A stretch of DNA of 64,000 bases. Origin: JAOBAU01 sp034667465. GTDB taxonomy: Bacteria > Acidobacteriota > Thermoanaerobaculia > Gp7-AA8. Below the pieces are notes generated by a model. That model saw nothing but the letters and a program-made list of their open reading frames with translations, ran no database searches and was not told the origin of the DNA. Each line of letters opens with the position of its first letter. Positions within the stretch are counted from its first letter, which is position 1. The stretch is from contig JAXDJV010000025.1 in assembly GCA_034667465.1 (NCBI GenBank), positions 62,001 through 126,000 of the forward strand, given 5' to 3'. Positions 1-8,257 of the stretch are shown here, piece by piece. A program made the translations under genes and the position numbers.

Positions 1-188
1 AGCTGGCCGGAGCCTTCCATCGTGCCGGGCTCGTCTTTGCGATCCTCGGCGATGATGTCGAGGCAGATGTCGACGCACTCGTCGCAGATGTAGACCGTCG
101 GTCCCGCGATCAGTTTTTTGACGTCGCGCTGTGATTTGTTGCAGAAGCTACAACGCAGGACGTCGCCGCTGTTCCCCTTCTTCGACAT
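1..188 (-). CDS. clpX: ClpX ATPase, N-terminal fragment
   Basis: This is the first 62 codons of ClpX, the AAA+ unfoldase that feeds tagged proteins to ClpP; the window edge removes the rest. The reading frame from the ATG at 188 gives the ClpX zinc-binding domain: a CSFC pair at about residues 14-17, then YICDEC about 20 residues later, making a CxxC...CxxC zinc site. It follows clpP in the same direction with an 85-nt gap, the usual tig-clpP-clpX order. The AAA+ domain is outside the window, so only the dimerisation/substrate domain can be verified. Confidence 0.93.
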   Translation of the reverse strand, partial: MSKKGNSGDVLRCSFCNKSQRDVKKLIAGPTVYICDECVDICLDIIAEDRKDEPGTMEGSGQ

Positions 189-273
189 GTCTGGCTGAGT
201 CCTTTTCCGGGTTCGAAATCAATTCTTGTACGTGTAGCGTCTTACGTCAACTAAAGCAGCCTGATGGCCATTC

Positions 274-861
274 CTAGTCGCGTTTTGCGATGACCTGGTC
301 GACCAGGCCGTAAGCGACCGCTTCGTTTGCCTGGAGGATGTAGTCGCGATCGGTATCGCGATCGACTTTCTCGAAGGGCTGGCCGGTGTGATCGGAGAGG
401 ATCTGACTCATCTTCGCCTTCATTCGCATGATGTCTTTTGCGTGAATGTCGATCTCGCTGGCCTGTCCGCCGAGCCCGTGCATGAGCGGCTGATGAATGA
501 GAACGCGCGAGTTCGGAAGCGCGTAACGTTTGCCTTTGTGTCCCGCCGCGAGCAGCACGGCAGCCATCGATGCCGCCTGCCCGATGCAGATCGTGGTGAT
601 GTCGGGCTTCACGTACTGCATGGTGTCGTAGATCGCCAGGCCGGCGGTGATGGAGCCGCCCGGTGAGTTGATGTAGATGGAAATGTCCTTCTCGGGGTTC
701 TCGGCCTCGAGGAAGAGCATCTGGGCGATGATCAGGTTGGAGACAGTGTCATCGATCGGCTGCCCGAGGAAGATGACGTTGTCTTTCAGCAGTCGGGAGT
801 AGATGTCGTAGGCGCGCTCGCCCCGCGACGTCTGCTCGACCACCATCGGAATCAAAACCAT
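274..861 (-). CDS. clpP: ATP-dependent Clp protease proteolytic subunit ClpP
   Basis: This is the serine peptidase core that degrades proteins unfolded by ClpX or ClpA in the cytoplasm. The protein is 195 aa, normal for ClpP. The nucleophile Ser lies in GQAASMAAVLL, the catalytic His in RVLIHQP, and the Asp downstream near DRDTDRDY. The start at 861 is chosen because AAGGAG lies 9 nt upstream; a longer in-frame reading would add 30 residues unlike ClpP and would lack this ribosome site. It lies between tig (upstream) and clpX (downstream). An unrelated opposite-strand gene separates it from tig, so it probably has its own promoter in 862-940. Confidence 0.97.
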   Translation of the reverse strand: MVLIPMVVEQTSRGERAYDIYSRLLKDNVIFLGQPIDDTVSNLIIAQMLFLEAENPEKDISIYINSPGGSITAGLAIYDTMQYVKPDITTICIGQAASMAAVLLAAGHKGKRYALPNSRVLIHQPLMHGLGGQASEIDIHAKDIMRMKAKMSQILSDHTGQPFEKVDRDTDRDYILQANEAVAYGLVDQVIAKRD

Positions 862-940
862 GGGTCGGTTCTCCTTGCGGTCGCCAGTGTAGGGGGAAAT
901 CGGCGCGCCAGCCCTAGCCGGAAGTCGAGTGTCCGCCATA

Positions 941-1681
941 ATGCGAGACATGCCGGAAGAGCGGTCTGATGCGGTAACGGTCGCGGCGATCGCGATCGTC
1001 GCCTACGCACTCGCGAACGTTCTGCACGAAGGAGTCGGTCACGGCGGCGCCTGCCTGCTGATCGGCGGACGTCCGATCGCGCTTTCCTCGGTGCACTTCG
1101 AGTGCGAAGAAGGATCGCGGTTCGTCTCCGCAGCAGGGACGATCGTCAACTTCATCGCCGCCGGCATCTCATATTTGTTGATGAAGCGCGCACCCGGACG
1201 CTACTTCCTCTGGCTGTTCACGACGATCAATCTGCTGATGGCGGCCGGCTACTTTCTCTTCTCCGGCATCGGCAACATCGGCGACTGGGCGGCGGTCTTT
1301 CGCGATACCGCGCCGCCGATCGTCTGGCGTCCGATCCTCGCCATCATCGGCGGCGCGCTCTACTACTTCTTCGCGCGGCGCGCGGCGATTTGGGCGCAGC
1401 CGTTCGCCGATGCAAAACGGCTGATGATGATCTCGTACTTCACCGGCGGCCTGCTCTACTGCATCTCCGGCGCATTCAACCCGCACGGCCCGCTGCTGAT
1501 CGCGATCTCCGCAGCCGCGGCGTCGTTCGGCGGAACGTCAGGACTGATGTGGATGGACAGCTTCGTCCCAGCAGGCGGCGAGCGCGTAGTTCGGCGCAGC
1601 GTCGCGTGGATCGTGGCCGGCGTCATTACGGCCGCGGTGTTCATCGGCGTGCTGGGGCCATCGCTGTCATTCCGAGCGTAA
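941..1681 (+). CDS. Multi-pass membrane protein with an HExxxH motif
   Basis: Function is unknown. The protein of about 246 aa has roughly six or seven hydrophobic segments. The first, at about residues 12-35, ends in HEGVGHGG, which resembles the M50 HExxH zinc motif but has one extra residue between E and H, so protease activity is doubtful. Possible starts are GTG 929, ATG 941 and ATG 950, none with a clear ribosome site. It lies opposite to the flanking tig and clpP genes, splitting a normally contiguous block. Its last residues (LSFRA) are encoded by 1664-1680, a 17-nt match to one arm of the palindrome at 40029-40119, so the tail is repeat-derived. Confidence 0.75.
   Translation: MRDMPEERSDAVTVAAIAIVAYALANVLHEGVGHGGACLLIGGRPIALSSVHFECEEGSRFVSAAGTIVNFIAAGISYLLMKRAPGRYFLWLFTTINLLMAAGYFLFSGIGNIGDWAAVFRDTAPPIVWRPILAIIGGALYYFFARRAAIWAQPFADAKRLMMISYFTGGLLYCISGAFNPHGPLLIAISAAAASFGGTSGLMWMDSFVPAGGERVVRRSVAWIVAGVITAAVFIGVLGPSLSFRA
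1664..1680. repeat. Half-arm of a TCATYCCGAGCG-type palindrome
   Basis: These 17 bases are identical to the reverse complement of 40103-40119, the right arm of the palindrome between mutY and its convergent neighbour. Only one arm is present here. It codes the last residues of the preceding membrane protein, whose TAA stop starts at 1679. Confidence 0.6.
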
Positions 1682-1792
1682 AGTCAAAGTTGGGGGTCAC
1701 AACAGGAAATTTTACTTTAGTTCACAGCTCCGACGAAGCGCTACACCCCCTTAACGACAAATTTCCAGATGTGACCCCCAACTTTGACTTTA
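1679..1792. repeat. Long inverted repeat between two convergent genes
   Basis: A perfect 23-nt inverted repeat pairs 1679-1701 with 1770-1792. The arms continue inward imperfectly (GGAAATTT at 1705-1712 pairs with AAATTTCC at 1759-1766). The element fills the whole gap between two convergent genes, overlapping the stop codon of the plus-strand gene and ending 1 nt short of the tig stop. It resembles a small non-autonomous palindromic element (REP or MITE type). It could also act as a bidirectional terminator, although neither side has a clean T-tract. Confidence 0.75.
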
Positions 1793-1793
1793 G

Positions 1794-3062
1794 CTACTTC
1801 GCGTGGCTTTCGCGGAGGACGAGGTCCAGGGCTTTCTCCTGCGCGAGTGAGGCGCGGAGCGCTTCGTAGCCGCCGTCGTGCTTGAGGCGATGCTTCACTT
1901 CCGCGAAGTCGCGGTTGTTTTCCTGCGCGGCGCGGCGGATCTCGGCGTCGACTTCAACCTCGCCGACCGTCAGTCCTTCGCTCTTCGCGATCTGCTCGAG
2001 AATCAGCGAGCGCTTCACGCGCTTCACCGCTTCCGGACGGAAGTCGTTGCCGATCTTCGCCCAGTCGAGCTCCGCTTTTTCGAGGTCGACACCCTGCGAC
2101 GAGAGGAAGCGCGCGTAGTTCTGCAGCGATTTGCCGAGCTCCTCTTCGACCAGCGAATCGGGGACTTCGAATTCGTGCGCGGCGATCAGGCGATCGCCAA
2201 TCTGATTCTTCTTCATCCGCAGCGCTTCGAGCTCGCGGTGGCGGCGAATGTCGGCGCCGATCGCTTCACGCATCTGCTCGACCGTATCCCAGCCGCCCAT
2301 GCTGCGCGCGAAGTCGTCGTTCACGTCCGGCTTCTCCTGCACGCGCACTTCTTTGATCGTCACATCGTGCTTCACGGTCTTGCCGCGGAACGCTTCGTTG
2401 TTCGCGTCTTCCGGATACGCCTTTTCGAACGAGCCGGTATCGCCGGCTTTCTTTCCGCGAAGGATGTCGTGCAGCTCCGGCATCGGCGTCTCTTCACCGA
2501 GCTTCACGTGTCCTGAATTCGTCTGCGGCTCGACGCCCTCGGCTGACGCGGTGATCTCGATCATCGCGTAGTCGCCTTCCTCCATCCCGCGATCGGTCTC
2601 GGGGCGGAACGAGCTCCCCTGCTCGCGCAGGCGCTCGACCATCTCGTCGACGTCGTTGTCGGAGACTTCGATCTCCGGATCGTCGACGTCGATGCCTTTG
2701 TAGTCGTGCAGCGTGAACTGCGGCTTCACGTCGAACGCGGCCTTGTACTTCAGCGGCGCGCCGTCGATGAACGCATCCATGTGCTCGAGCTGCGGATCGC
2801 CGACCGGCTCCACGCCTTTGTCGCTGATCGCTTCGCGGAAGCTGAGCGGGAGGAGTCGGTTCATCACCTCTTCCTGAATCTCTTTCGCGAACCGCGTGCG
2901 AACGATCGACAGCGGCACTTTGCCTTCGCGGAATCCGGGGATCTTCGCGTGGCGGCTGAATTCATTGGTGACGCGCTTCGCCTCGCCGGCGATACGGTCA
3001 GCAGGGATTTCGACTTCGACGGACTTGCGAACGGTGGAGAGGTCTTCGTAATTGAGCAGCAT
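1794..3062 (-). CDS. tig: Trigger factor
   Basis: This is the ribosome-bound chaperone and peptidyl-prolyl isomerase that holds nascent chains. The 422-aa length is typical. The N-terminal ribosome-binding domain ends with the signature GFREGKVP near residues 44-51, used to dock on protein L23. An FKBP-like domain follows at about 150-240 (EGDYAMIEI...), then a long helical C-terminal arm ending in LDLVLRESHAK. It is upstream of clpP and clpX on the same strand but separated from them by a reversed gene. Two tRNA genes lie directly upstream on the same strand. The ATG at 3062 is supported by family length; its ribosome site is weak. Confidence 0.96.
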   Translation of the reverse strand: MLLNYEDLSTVRKSVEVEIPADRIAGEAKRVTNEFSRHAKIPGFREGKVPLSIVRTRFAKEIQEEVMNRLLPLSFREAISDKGVEPVGDPQLEHMDAFIDGAPLKYKAAFDVKPQFTLHDYKGIDVDDPEIEVSDNDVDEMVERLREQGSSFRPETDRGMEEGDYAMIEITASAEGVEPQTNSGHVKLGEETPMPELHDILRGKKAGDTGSFEKAYPEDANNEAFRGKTVKHDVTIKEVRVQEKPDVNDDFARSMGGWDTVEQMREAIGADIRRHRELEALRMKKNQIGDRLIAAHEFEVPDSLVEEELGKSLQNYARFLSSQGVDLEKAELDWAKIGNDFRPEAVKRVKRSLILEQIAKSEGLTVGEVEVDAEIRRAAQENNRDFAEVKHRLKHDGGYEALRASLAQEKALDLVLRESHAK

Positions 3063-3096
3063 CTGTTTTTTCTCGATCGTGGATTTTCAGAGGAGA

Positions 3097-3182
3097 TGGT
3101 GCGAAAGGCGGGACTCGAACCCGCACGGCTTTGGGCCACTGGATCCTAAGTCCAGCGCGTCTGCCAATTCCGCCACTTTCGC
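3097..3182 (-). tRNA. tRNA-Leu(UAG)
   Basis: The minus strand folds as a class II tRNA with a variable arm. The acceptor strand GCGAAAG (3182-3176) pairs with CTTTCGC (3107-3101), followed by discriminator A and an encoded CCA (3099-3097). The T loop reads GGTTCGAGTCC. The anticodon stem CTGGA/TCCAG encloses the loop CTTAGGA, giving anticodon TAG for Leu CUN codons. It lies 66 nt downstream of the tRNA-Lys gene and 34 nt upstream of tig, so all three may be co-transcribed. Confidence 0.96.
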
Positions 3183-3248
3183 AATCCGGGCTGTGAAACA
3201 AAACGAGGACTGAAGAGTCCTCAGTCCTCATTGCTCAGCACGCGATGT

Positions 3249-3324
3249 TGGTGCCCCCACCAGGACTCGAACCTGGAACCAACAGATTAAGAGTCTGCTG
3301 CTCTACCAATTGAGCTATGGAGGC
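3249..3324 (-). tRNA. tRNA-Lys(CUU)
   Basis: A 76-nt tRNA including an encoded CCA at 3251-3249. The acceptor GCCTCCA (3324-3318) pairs with TGGGGGC (3259-3253), allowing one G-U pair. The D loop contains AATTGGTAGAGC and the T loop GGTTCGAGTCC. The anticodon loop CTCTTAA gives CTT, reading AAG Lys codons. It is on the same strand as the adjacent tRNA-Leu. Confidence 0.97.
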
Positions 3325-3385
3325 GTTCGGGACTTTGCTAACCGGCTGTTCCGCGTCTCTATTTCGGACGCGGGAGCGGCGCATT

Positions 3386-3982
3386 CTAAGTGGTGGCTCC
3401 CGGCGGGTCAAGGGCGGCACGGATGCCTTCTTCGAGCAGACCCTGAGCGCGGCGAAGGTAGTCCCATGAGGAGAAAAGCGTCATGACGAGCGCTGCGTGA
3501 AACAGGAGCGCACCGAGCCACGTCGCCTCCGGCCACCATGAGTTGACCGCGATTACGCAGCCGAGGGTGATCGCCTGAAGCAGCGTCGAGATCTTCCCGG
3601 CCCATGACGGGACGAAGCGCGTGACCTGGACGCGCGTGAACAACAGATAGACGAAGAGGGTGATCATCACGTCGCGGATGAGAATCACGAACGTCAGATA
3701 GAGCGGGATCTGATAGCCGACGTTGTCGCTGAACGTATAGAAGAGGAAGCCGCTGATCATCATCGTCTTGTCGGCGGCCGGATCGAGCACCGCGCCGAGG
3801 CGCGAGCGCTGGTTGAGGCGCCGGGCGATGAAACCGTCGAAGATGTCGGTGAGCGCCGCGGAGACGAAGAGGATGAACGCGAGCGTGAACATCCCGCGGA
3901 AGGATGCATAGATGAACACCGGCACCGCGATGAGGCGGATGAGCGTCAGTCCGTTCGGAATGGTGATGATGCGAGAGGTCAA
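3386..3982 (-). CDS. pgsA: CDP-alcohol phosphatidyltransferase, probably phosphatidylglycerophosphate synthase
   Basis: An integral membrane enzyme that transfers a phosphatidyl group from CDP-diacylglycerol, most likely to glycerol-3-phosphate, at the first committed step to phosphatidylglycerol. The 198-aa protein has four to six hydrophobic helices. The family signature is complete at about residues 46-71: DIFDGFIARR, then after the spacer GAVLDPAADK, which matches DxxDGxxAR(x8)GxxxDxxxD. The start is TTG at 3982; the nearby upstream ATG at 3992 is out of frame. PgsA is preferred because of length and the N-terminal IPNGLTLIR, but related alcohol transferases share the motif. Confidence 0.88.
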   Translation of the reverse strand: MTSRIITIPNGLTLIRLIAVPVFIYASFRGMFTLAFILFVSAALTDIFDGFIARRLNQRSRLGAVLDPAADKTMMISGFLFYTFSDNVGYQIPLYLTFVILIRDVMITLFVYLLFTRVQVTRFVPSWAGKISTLLQAITLGCVIAVNSWWPEATWLGALLFHAALVMTLFSSWDYLRRAQGLLEEGIRAALDPPGATT

Positions 3983-4077
3983 GCGCGCGCATCCTATCAG
4001 GCGGCGACGCGCCGCTGCGTCGTTCGCAAGCTGCCAGCCTCGGGTGTACGCTTGAGTCCTCCAACAAAGGACAGAAC

Positions 4078-4539
4078 ATGAAACGACTGGTCGTTGCCGC
4101 CATTCTGATCGCGGTCGCGTTCGCCGGCTGGCGCTGGTATGAGCGCTCGTTCGCTCCCGAGCAGCAGTACCACAAGTTCGCGGAGGAGATGCTCAAGCGA
4201 CATTACGACGTCGCCGCTTCGATGACCGACGGTCTCACCGCCGCCGACCTCGGCGCGCTCGGCTCGCAGGAAAAGACCTGGGGCGGACCGGCGATGTTCC
4301 AGACGCTTTTCCCGTCGAAGTTCAAAATCGATTCGCGGGAAGTCGCCGCCGACGGAACCATCTCGATGCACGCCGTGCAGACGGTGCTCTTCAATCCACC
4401 GGGCGTCGAGTCGGCGCTGCGTCCCGCGATGTACGCGACGATGCGTCAGGTGGTGACGCTGCGGAAGACGGCGGAAGGTTGGAAGATCGCGTCGTTCGAG
4501 AACAACGTGGAGAAGGTGGAGTCGATGTCGGGGCGCTAA
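4078..4539 (+). CDS. Membrane-anchored or secreted protein of unknown function
   Basis: A 153-aa protein with a hydrophobic N-terminal segment at about residues 3-18, followed by a periplasmic-type domain. It contains no cysteine cluster or catalytic motif that I recognise. The layout (helical first part YHKFAEEMLKRHYD, then strands ending VVTLRKTAEGWKIASFE) resembles NTF2/SnoaL-like or DUF4878-type small beta-cone proteins, where the GWKIASFE ending is common. That resemblance is tentative. The start is supported by AAAGGA 7-8 nt upstream. It ends convergently with the Crp/Fnr regulator, only 1 nt from its stop. Confidence 0.8.
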   Translation: MKRLVVAAILIAVAFAGWRWYERSFAPEQQYHKFAEEMLKRHYDVAASMTDGLTAADLGALGSQEKTWGGPAMFQTLFPSKFKIDSREVAADGTISMHAVQTVLFNPPGVESALRPAMYATMRQVVTLRKTAEGWKIASFENNVEKVESMSGR

Positions 4540-4540
4540 G

Positions 4541-5221
4541 TCACATCTCGGCTCTGAACTGATCCAGCGCGCTCTCGCGCAGATACACGGTCTTCCCTTC
4601 CGACAACAGCAAATTCTGCTTCATCAGATCGTGTATCAGCCGCGACACCGTCTCGCGCGACGTGCCGATCATGTTCGCGATCGACTGATGCGTCGGCCGT
4701 GTCACCGCGATGTAGCCGTTGTCCAGCGACTTTCCCTGCTCGCGCGCGAGCTCGAGAAAAAATCGCGCGAGCCGGCCGTAGACGTCCATCGTCGCCAGCG
4801 ATTCGATTCGATTCGACGCGCGGCGCAGACGGCGCGACAACTCCGCCAGCACCTTCTTCGTAATCGAAAAATTCTCCTGCAGGATCTGCAGAAAATCGCT
4901 GCGCCAGATCGTCACCAGTTCCAGCGGCTCAGTCGCGATCACAGTCGCCGAACGCTGTTCGTTATCGAGCAGCGACATCTCGCCGAAAAAGTCGCCCGGC
5001 CCGAGCATCGAAAGGATGATCTCCTTCCCTTCCGGCGAGATCATCGTCACCTTCACCTGTCCTTCTTTGATCAGGCAGAAGATGTCGCCGCTCTCATCCG
5101 CGTGGAAGACGACGTCGTCTTTCGAATAGCGGCGCGATTTCGCGACAGCCGCAATCGACGCGAGCTCACGATCGTCGAGCTCCGCGAAGAGGGTGAACTT
5201 CCGGAAGAATGACACTTGCAT
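4541..5221 (-). CDS. Crp/Fnr-family transcriptional regulator
   Basis: A 226-aa transcription factor. Residues about 10-120 form a cyclic-nucleotide-binding-type beta barrel (VVFHADESGDIFCLIKEG, then GPGDFFGEMSLLDNEQRSATV, the phosphate-binding cassette region with a Glu and Arg). Residues about 150-220 form a Crp-type winged helix-turn-helix with TRPTHQSIANMIGTSRETVSR as the recognition region. There is no N-terminal Cys cluster, so this is a Crp-like rather than an Fe-S Fnr-like member. It is transcribed divergently from the MinD-like ATPase at 5267, with a shared start region, so it may control that gene. The effector is unknown. Confidence 0.93.
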   Translation of the reverse strand: MQVSFFRKFTLFAELDDRELASIAAVAKSRRYSKDDVVFHADESGDIFCLIKEGQVKVTMISPEGKEIILSMLGPGDFFGEMSLLDNEQRSATVIATEPLELVTIWRSDFLQILQENFSITKKVLAELSRRLRRASNRIESLATMDVYGRLARFFLELAREQGKSLDNGYIAVTRPTHQSIANMIGTSRETVSRLIHDLMKQNLLLSEGKTVYLRESALDQFRAEM

Positions 5222-5266
5222 GGACGCCGCGATTCTAACCTGAAAGGCGATACACTCGGCTCACCG

Positions 5267-6553
5267 GTGGCGATCAAACGGATCATCCCCATTTCGTCAG
5301 GAAAGGGAGGCGTGGGGAAGACGACCTTCGCGATCAACTTCTCGCTCGCGCTCTCGAAGCACGGCAAAACGGTCCTCGTCGACCTCGACACCGGCACTTC
5401 GGCGATCCGCAACGCCATCGACGTTCCCGTCAGCAAAGACCTCTATCACTTCTTCCGCAAGGGCGCATCGCTCAACGAATGCGTGACGCCGCTCGACGAC
5501 AAAATCGATCCGCAGGGGCAGTTCCGGAACTTCGGATTCGTCGCCGGACCGATGCATCTGATCGAAGAGATCACGAACTTCGGCGCGTCGCACAAGGCGC
5601 GGCTGATCGAAGCGATCAACACGCTCGATGCCGACTACGTCATCCTCGACATGCGGGCCGGTCTCGACTCGAACGTCATCGATTTCCTCCCGTTCTCGAA
5701 CTCCGGCATCCTCATCTTCACGCCGCATCTGCCGAGCGCGACGCTCGCCGCCTCCGACATCGTCAAGGCGATCCTCTTCCGCAAACTGCGGCTGATCTTT
5801 ACGAAGGACTCGCCGTTTTTCTCGACGATCGCCGATCGCATCGATTACTGGCGTCTGATCAACGACCTCATCGATCGCGTCGAAGACGTCTACGACTCAT
5901 CGGTCCAGAACCTCGACGCGTTCGCGACCGATCTCGCCGAAAACCTCGGCGATCATCCAATCACCCGCACCGTCCGGCAGACGATCGACGAGTTCCGCGT
6001 CCACTACGTGCTCAACCTCTTCAACGGCGTCGAGGATTCGTTCAACACCGCGGTGCGGCCGTTCATCGAGAACCTGACGCAGAACGTTTCCGCTCACTGC
6101 GGCGTCACGAACCTCGGCTGGATCACCCGCTCCGACGCCATCCACCGCGCCAACTGCAACAAGCTCCCGGCGATTCTTCTCCCGCACAACGTGAAGAAAG
6201 AGAAGAAGGATCGCGCGTCGCAGGAGCTCGACGACATCCGCATCGCCATCGGCCTCGAGCCGATTCGCAAAGCGTCGCCGGTGAAAGCGCGCGGAACCAC
6301 CGCGGTCGTCACCGACGACGTCGATCCGCTCACGCGCCAGCTCGACGTGCTCAAAACGATGTTCGAGCAGAAGAAGAACGACGATTACTTCGCGAACTTC
6401 GAGTACGCCTCGCAGCGCGCCCTCTTCACGATGAAAACGCGACGCCCGAGCGAATTCGGCGACATCCGCATCTACACGCCCGACGAAATGCTGAAGACGA
6501 TCTTCGCGAAGTCGAACGTGCCGACCGCCGTCGACTGGGAAGAGCTGGAGTAG
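5267..6553 (+). CDS. MinD/ParA-family P-loop ATPase
   Basis: A 428-aa SIMIBI ATPase. The deviant Walker A GKGGVGKTT at about residues 12-20 has the signature lysine, and DLDTGTSA follows as the switch region where MinD has DxDxG. The region VILDMRAGLDS acts as Walker B. After a ParA-like core of about 250 residues comes a long extension ending near IYTPDEM, which is absent from MinD itself and makes it larger than cell-division MinD (about 270 aa). FleN/FlhG-like or cellulose/secretion-associated MinD-like ATPases are alternatives. I chose GTG 5267; an earlier in-frame start at 5216 would overlap the start of the divergent regulator. Confidence 0.82.
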   Translation: MAIKRIIPISSGKGGVGKTTFAINFSLALSKHGKTVLVDLDTGTSAIRNAIDVPVSKDLYHFFRKGASLNECVTPLDDKIDPQGQFRNFGFVAGPMHLIEEITNFGASHKARLIEAINTLDADYVILDMRAGLDSNVIDFLPFSNSGILIFTPHLPSATLAASDIVKAILFRKLRLIFTKDSPFFSTIADRIDYWRLINDLIDRVEDVYDSSVQNLDAFATDLAENLGDHPITRTVRQTIDEFRVHYVLNLFNGVEDSFNTAVRPFIENLTQNVSAHCGVTNLGWITRSDAIHRANCNKLPAILLPHNVKKEKKDRASQELDDIRIAIGLEPIRKASPVKARGTTAVVTDDVDPLTRQLDVLKTMFEQKKNDDYFANFEYASQRALFTMKTRRPSEFGDIRIYTPDEMLKTIFAKSNVPTAVDWEELE

Positions 6554-6563
6554 GAGCGCCGTG

Positions 6564-6665
6564 TCATCCCGAGCGCAGCGAGGGATCCGGGGGTGCGGGG
6601 CGCGATGATGTGGGCCAAATTTGCGCGCCCCGGCCCGCCCGGATCCCTCGCTACGCTCGGGATGA
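6564..6665. repeat. REP-like palindrome, TCATCCCGAGCG type
   Basis: The 28-nt arm at 6564-6591 is matched by its reverse complement at 6638-6665 with one difference (GCAGCG versus GTAGCG). Inner GC-rich bases also pair. It fills the gap between the MinD-like ATPase and the M28 peptidase. The same arm sequence occurs at 40029-40119, as a half-copy at 1664-1680, and in diverged form at 38059-38184. Confidence 0.85.
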
Positions 6666-6692
6666 CGAACCACTCGCGTTAAAGTTCGCGCG

Positions 6693-8246
6693 ATGAAAGC
6701 GCCAGTCTTCCTCTCGCTCCTCCTCCTCTCCACCTCTCTCTTCGCCACCGACACTCCCGATCTCGCGATGCAGACGCGCATCCGTCAGGAAGGTTTTCGC
6801 AACTCGAAGGTGATGGAGCTCGCCTCCGGTCTGACCGATACGATCGGCGAGCGGCTCACCGGCTCGCCGAATATGAAGCGGGCGAATGACTGGACCGTCG
6901 CGAAGCTGACCGAGCTCGGTTTATCGAACGCGCACACGGAATCGTGGGGACCGTTCGGCCGCGGCTGGAGCTACGAGTCATGCAGCGTTCGCATGCTGTC
7001 GCCCGACGTCGTGCAGCTCTGGGCGCTGCCGCGCGCGTGGTCGCCGTCGACGAACGGCGTCCTTCGTGGCACGCCGGTGAAAGTGAAACTCGAAACGCTC
7101 GAAGATCTCGAAGCGCAGAAGGGAAAGCTCGCCGGAAAAATCGTCATGATCGGCGACGTTCCCGCCGCGAGCAGCGAGAAGCCGGCGCCAGCGCATTACG
7201 ACGACCGGGAGCTCGCCGCGATCGAGCAGTACGAGGTTCCGTCTGCGCGTCCCGACTCGCAGGAGTTTCGCAAACGGATGCAGTTCCGCCGCGCACTGAA
7301 CAAGTTCCTCGTCGATGAGAAGGTCGCCGCCGTGATCGTGGCGGGACGTGGCGACGAAGGAACGTTCAACGTGCAGCAGGCCGGCTCGCAGAAGGTCGAC
7401 GAATCGATCGGCGTGCCGTCGATCGCGATGGCCGCGGAGCATTACGGCCGGATCGCGCGGCTGCTCGCGAACAAACAGGCGGTCGAGCTCGAGCTCGACG
7501 TGAAGACGCATCTCTCCGAGGAAAACGCGATGGCGGAGAACACCATCGCCGAGCTACCCGGCCGCGACAAAGATGCCGGCGTGGTGATGCTCGGCGCGCA
7601 TCTCGATTCGTGGCACGGCGGCACCGGCGCGACCGACAACGCCGCCGGCTGCGTGGCGATGATGGAAGCGATGCGCATCCTGAAAGCGATCGGCGTCACG
7701 CCGCGCCGCACGATCCGCATCGCGCTCTGGTCCGGCGAAGAGCAGGGACTGCTCGGTTCACGCGCCTACGTTGCGCAGCATTTCGGCGCGCGGCCGGAGT
7801 CGACCGATCCGGCGGAAAAAGATCTGCCGGTGTCGATGCGCAAAAAGCTGCCGCTCGTGCTCAAACCGGAGCACGCGAAACTCTCCGCCTACTTCAACAT
7901 GGACAATGGCGCCGGAAAAATTCGCGGAATCTACGCGCAGGAAAACGCAGCCGTCCGGCCGATTTTCGAGGCGTGGCTCACCCCTCTTCACGACCTCGGC
8001 GCCACGACCGTCACGATGCGCAACACCGGCAGCACCGATCACATCGCCTTCGACGACGCCGGCCTGCCGGGCTTTCAGTTCATCCAGGACGAGCTCGAAT
8101 ACGAGACGCGCACGCATCACACGAACTCCGACGTTTACGAGCGCCTGCATCGAGAAGAACTGATGCAGGCGTCGGTCGTCATCGCCACGTTCGCCTGGGA
8201 AGCTGCCAACCGCGCCGAGCCGATCCCGCGCAAGCCGTTGCCATAA
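6693..8246 (+). CDS. Secreted M28-family zinc metallopeptidase
   Basis: A 517-aa exported aminopeptidase/carboxypeptidase-like enzyme. An N-terminal signal peptide (KAPVFLSLLLLSTSLFA, about residues 2-18) is followed by a protease-associated-like insert with GKIVMIGD. The M28 metal ligands are visible in order: His in LGAHLDSW, Asp in GATDNAAG, Glu pair in SGEEQGLLG, Asp in FNMDNGAG, and the final His in the THHTNSD region. Family members remove N-terminal residues from peptides using two zinc ions. Several other secreted peptidases in this window (S9, M14, amidohydrolase) suggest scavenging of protein. Confidence 0.92.
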   Translation: MKAPVFLSLLLLSTSLFATDTPDLAMQTRIRQEGFRNSKVMELASGLTDTIGERLTGSPNMKRANDWTVAKLTELGLSNAHTESWGPFGRGWSYESCSVRMLSPDVVQLWALPRAWSPSTNGVLRGTPVKVKLETLEDLEAQKGKLAGKIVMIGDVPAASSEKPAPAHYDDRELAAIEQYEVPSARPDSQEFRKRMQFRRALNKFLVDEKVAAVIVAGRGDEGTFNVQQAGSQKVDESIGVPSIAMAAEHYGRIARLLANKQAVELELDVKTHLSEENAMAENTIAELPGRDKDAGVVMLGAHLDSWHGGTGATDNAAGCVAMMEAMRILKAIGVTPRRTIRIALWSGEEQGLLGSRAYVAQHFGARPESTDPAEKDLPVSMRKKLPLVLKPEHAKLSAYFNMDNGAGKIRGIYAQENAAVRPIFEAWLTPLHDLGATTVTMRNTGSTDHIAFDDAGLPGFQFIQDELEYETRTHHTNSDVYERLHREELMQASVVIATFAWEAANRAEPIPRKPLP

Positions 8247-8257
8247 TCGTTGGGGTG

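Noticed and set aside
941..1681. Assignment of the HEGVGH membrane protein to the M50 protease family
   Set aside because: The motif has three residues between E and H, and no LDG-type third ligand is seen.
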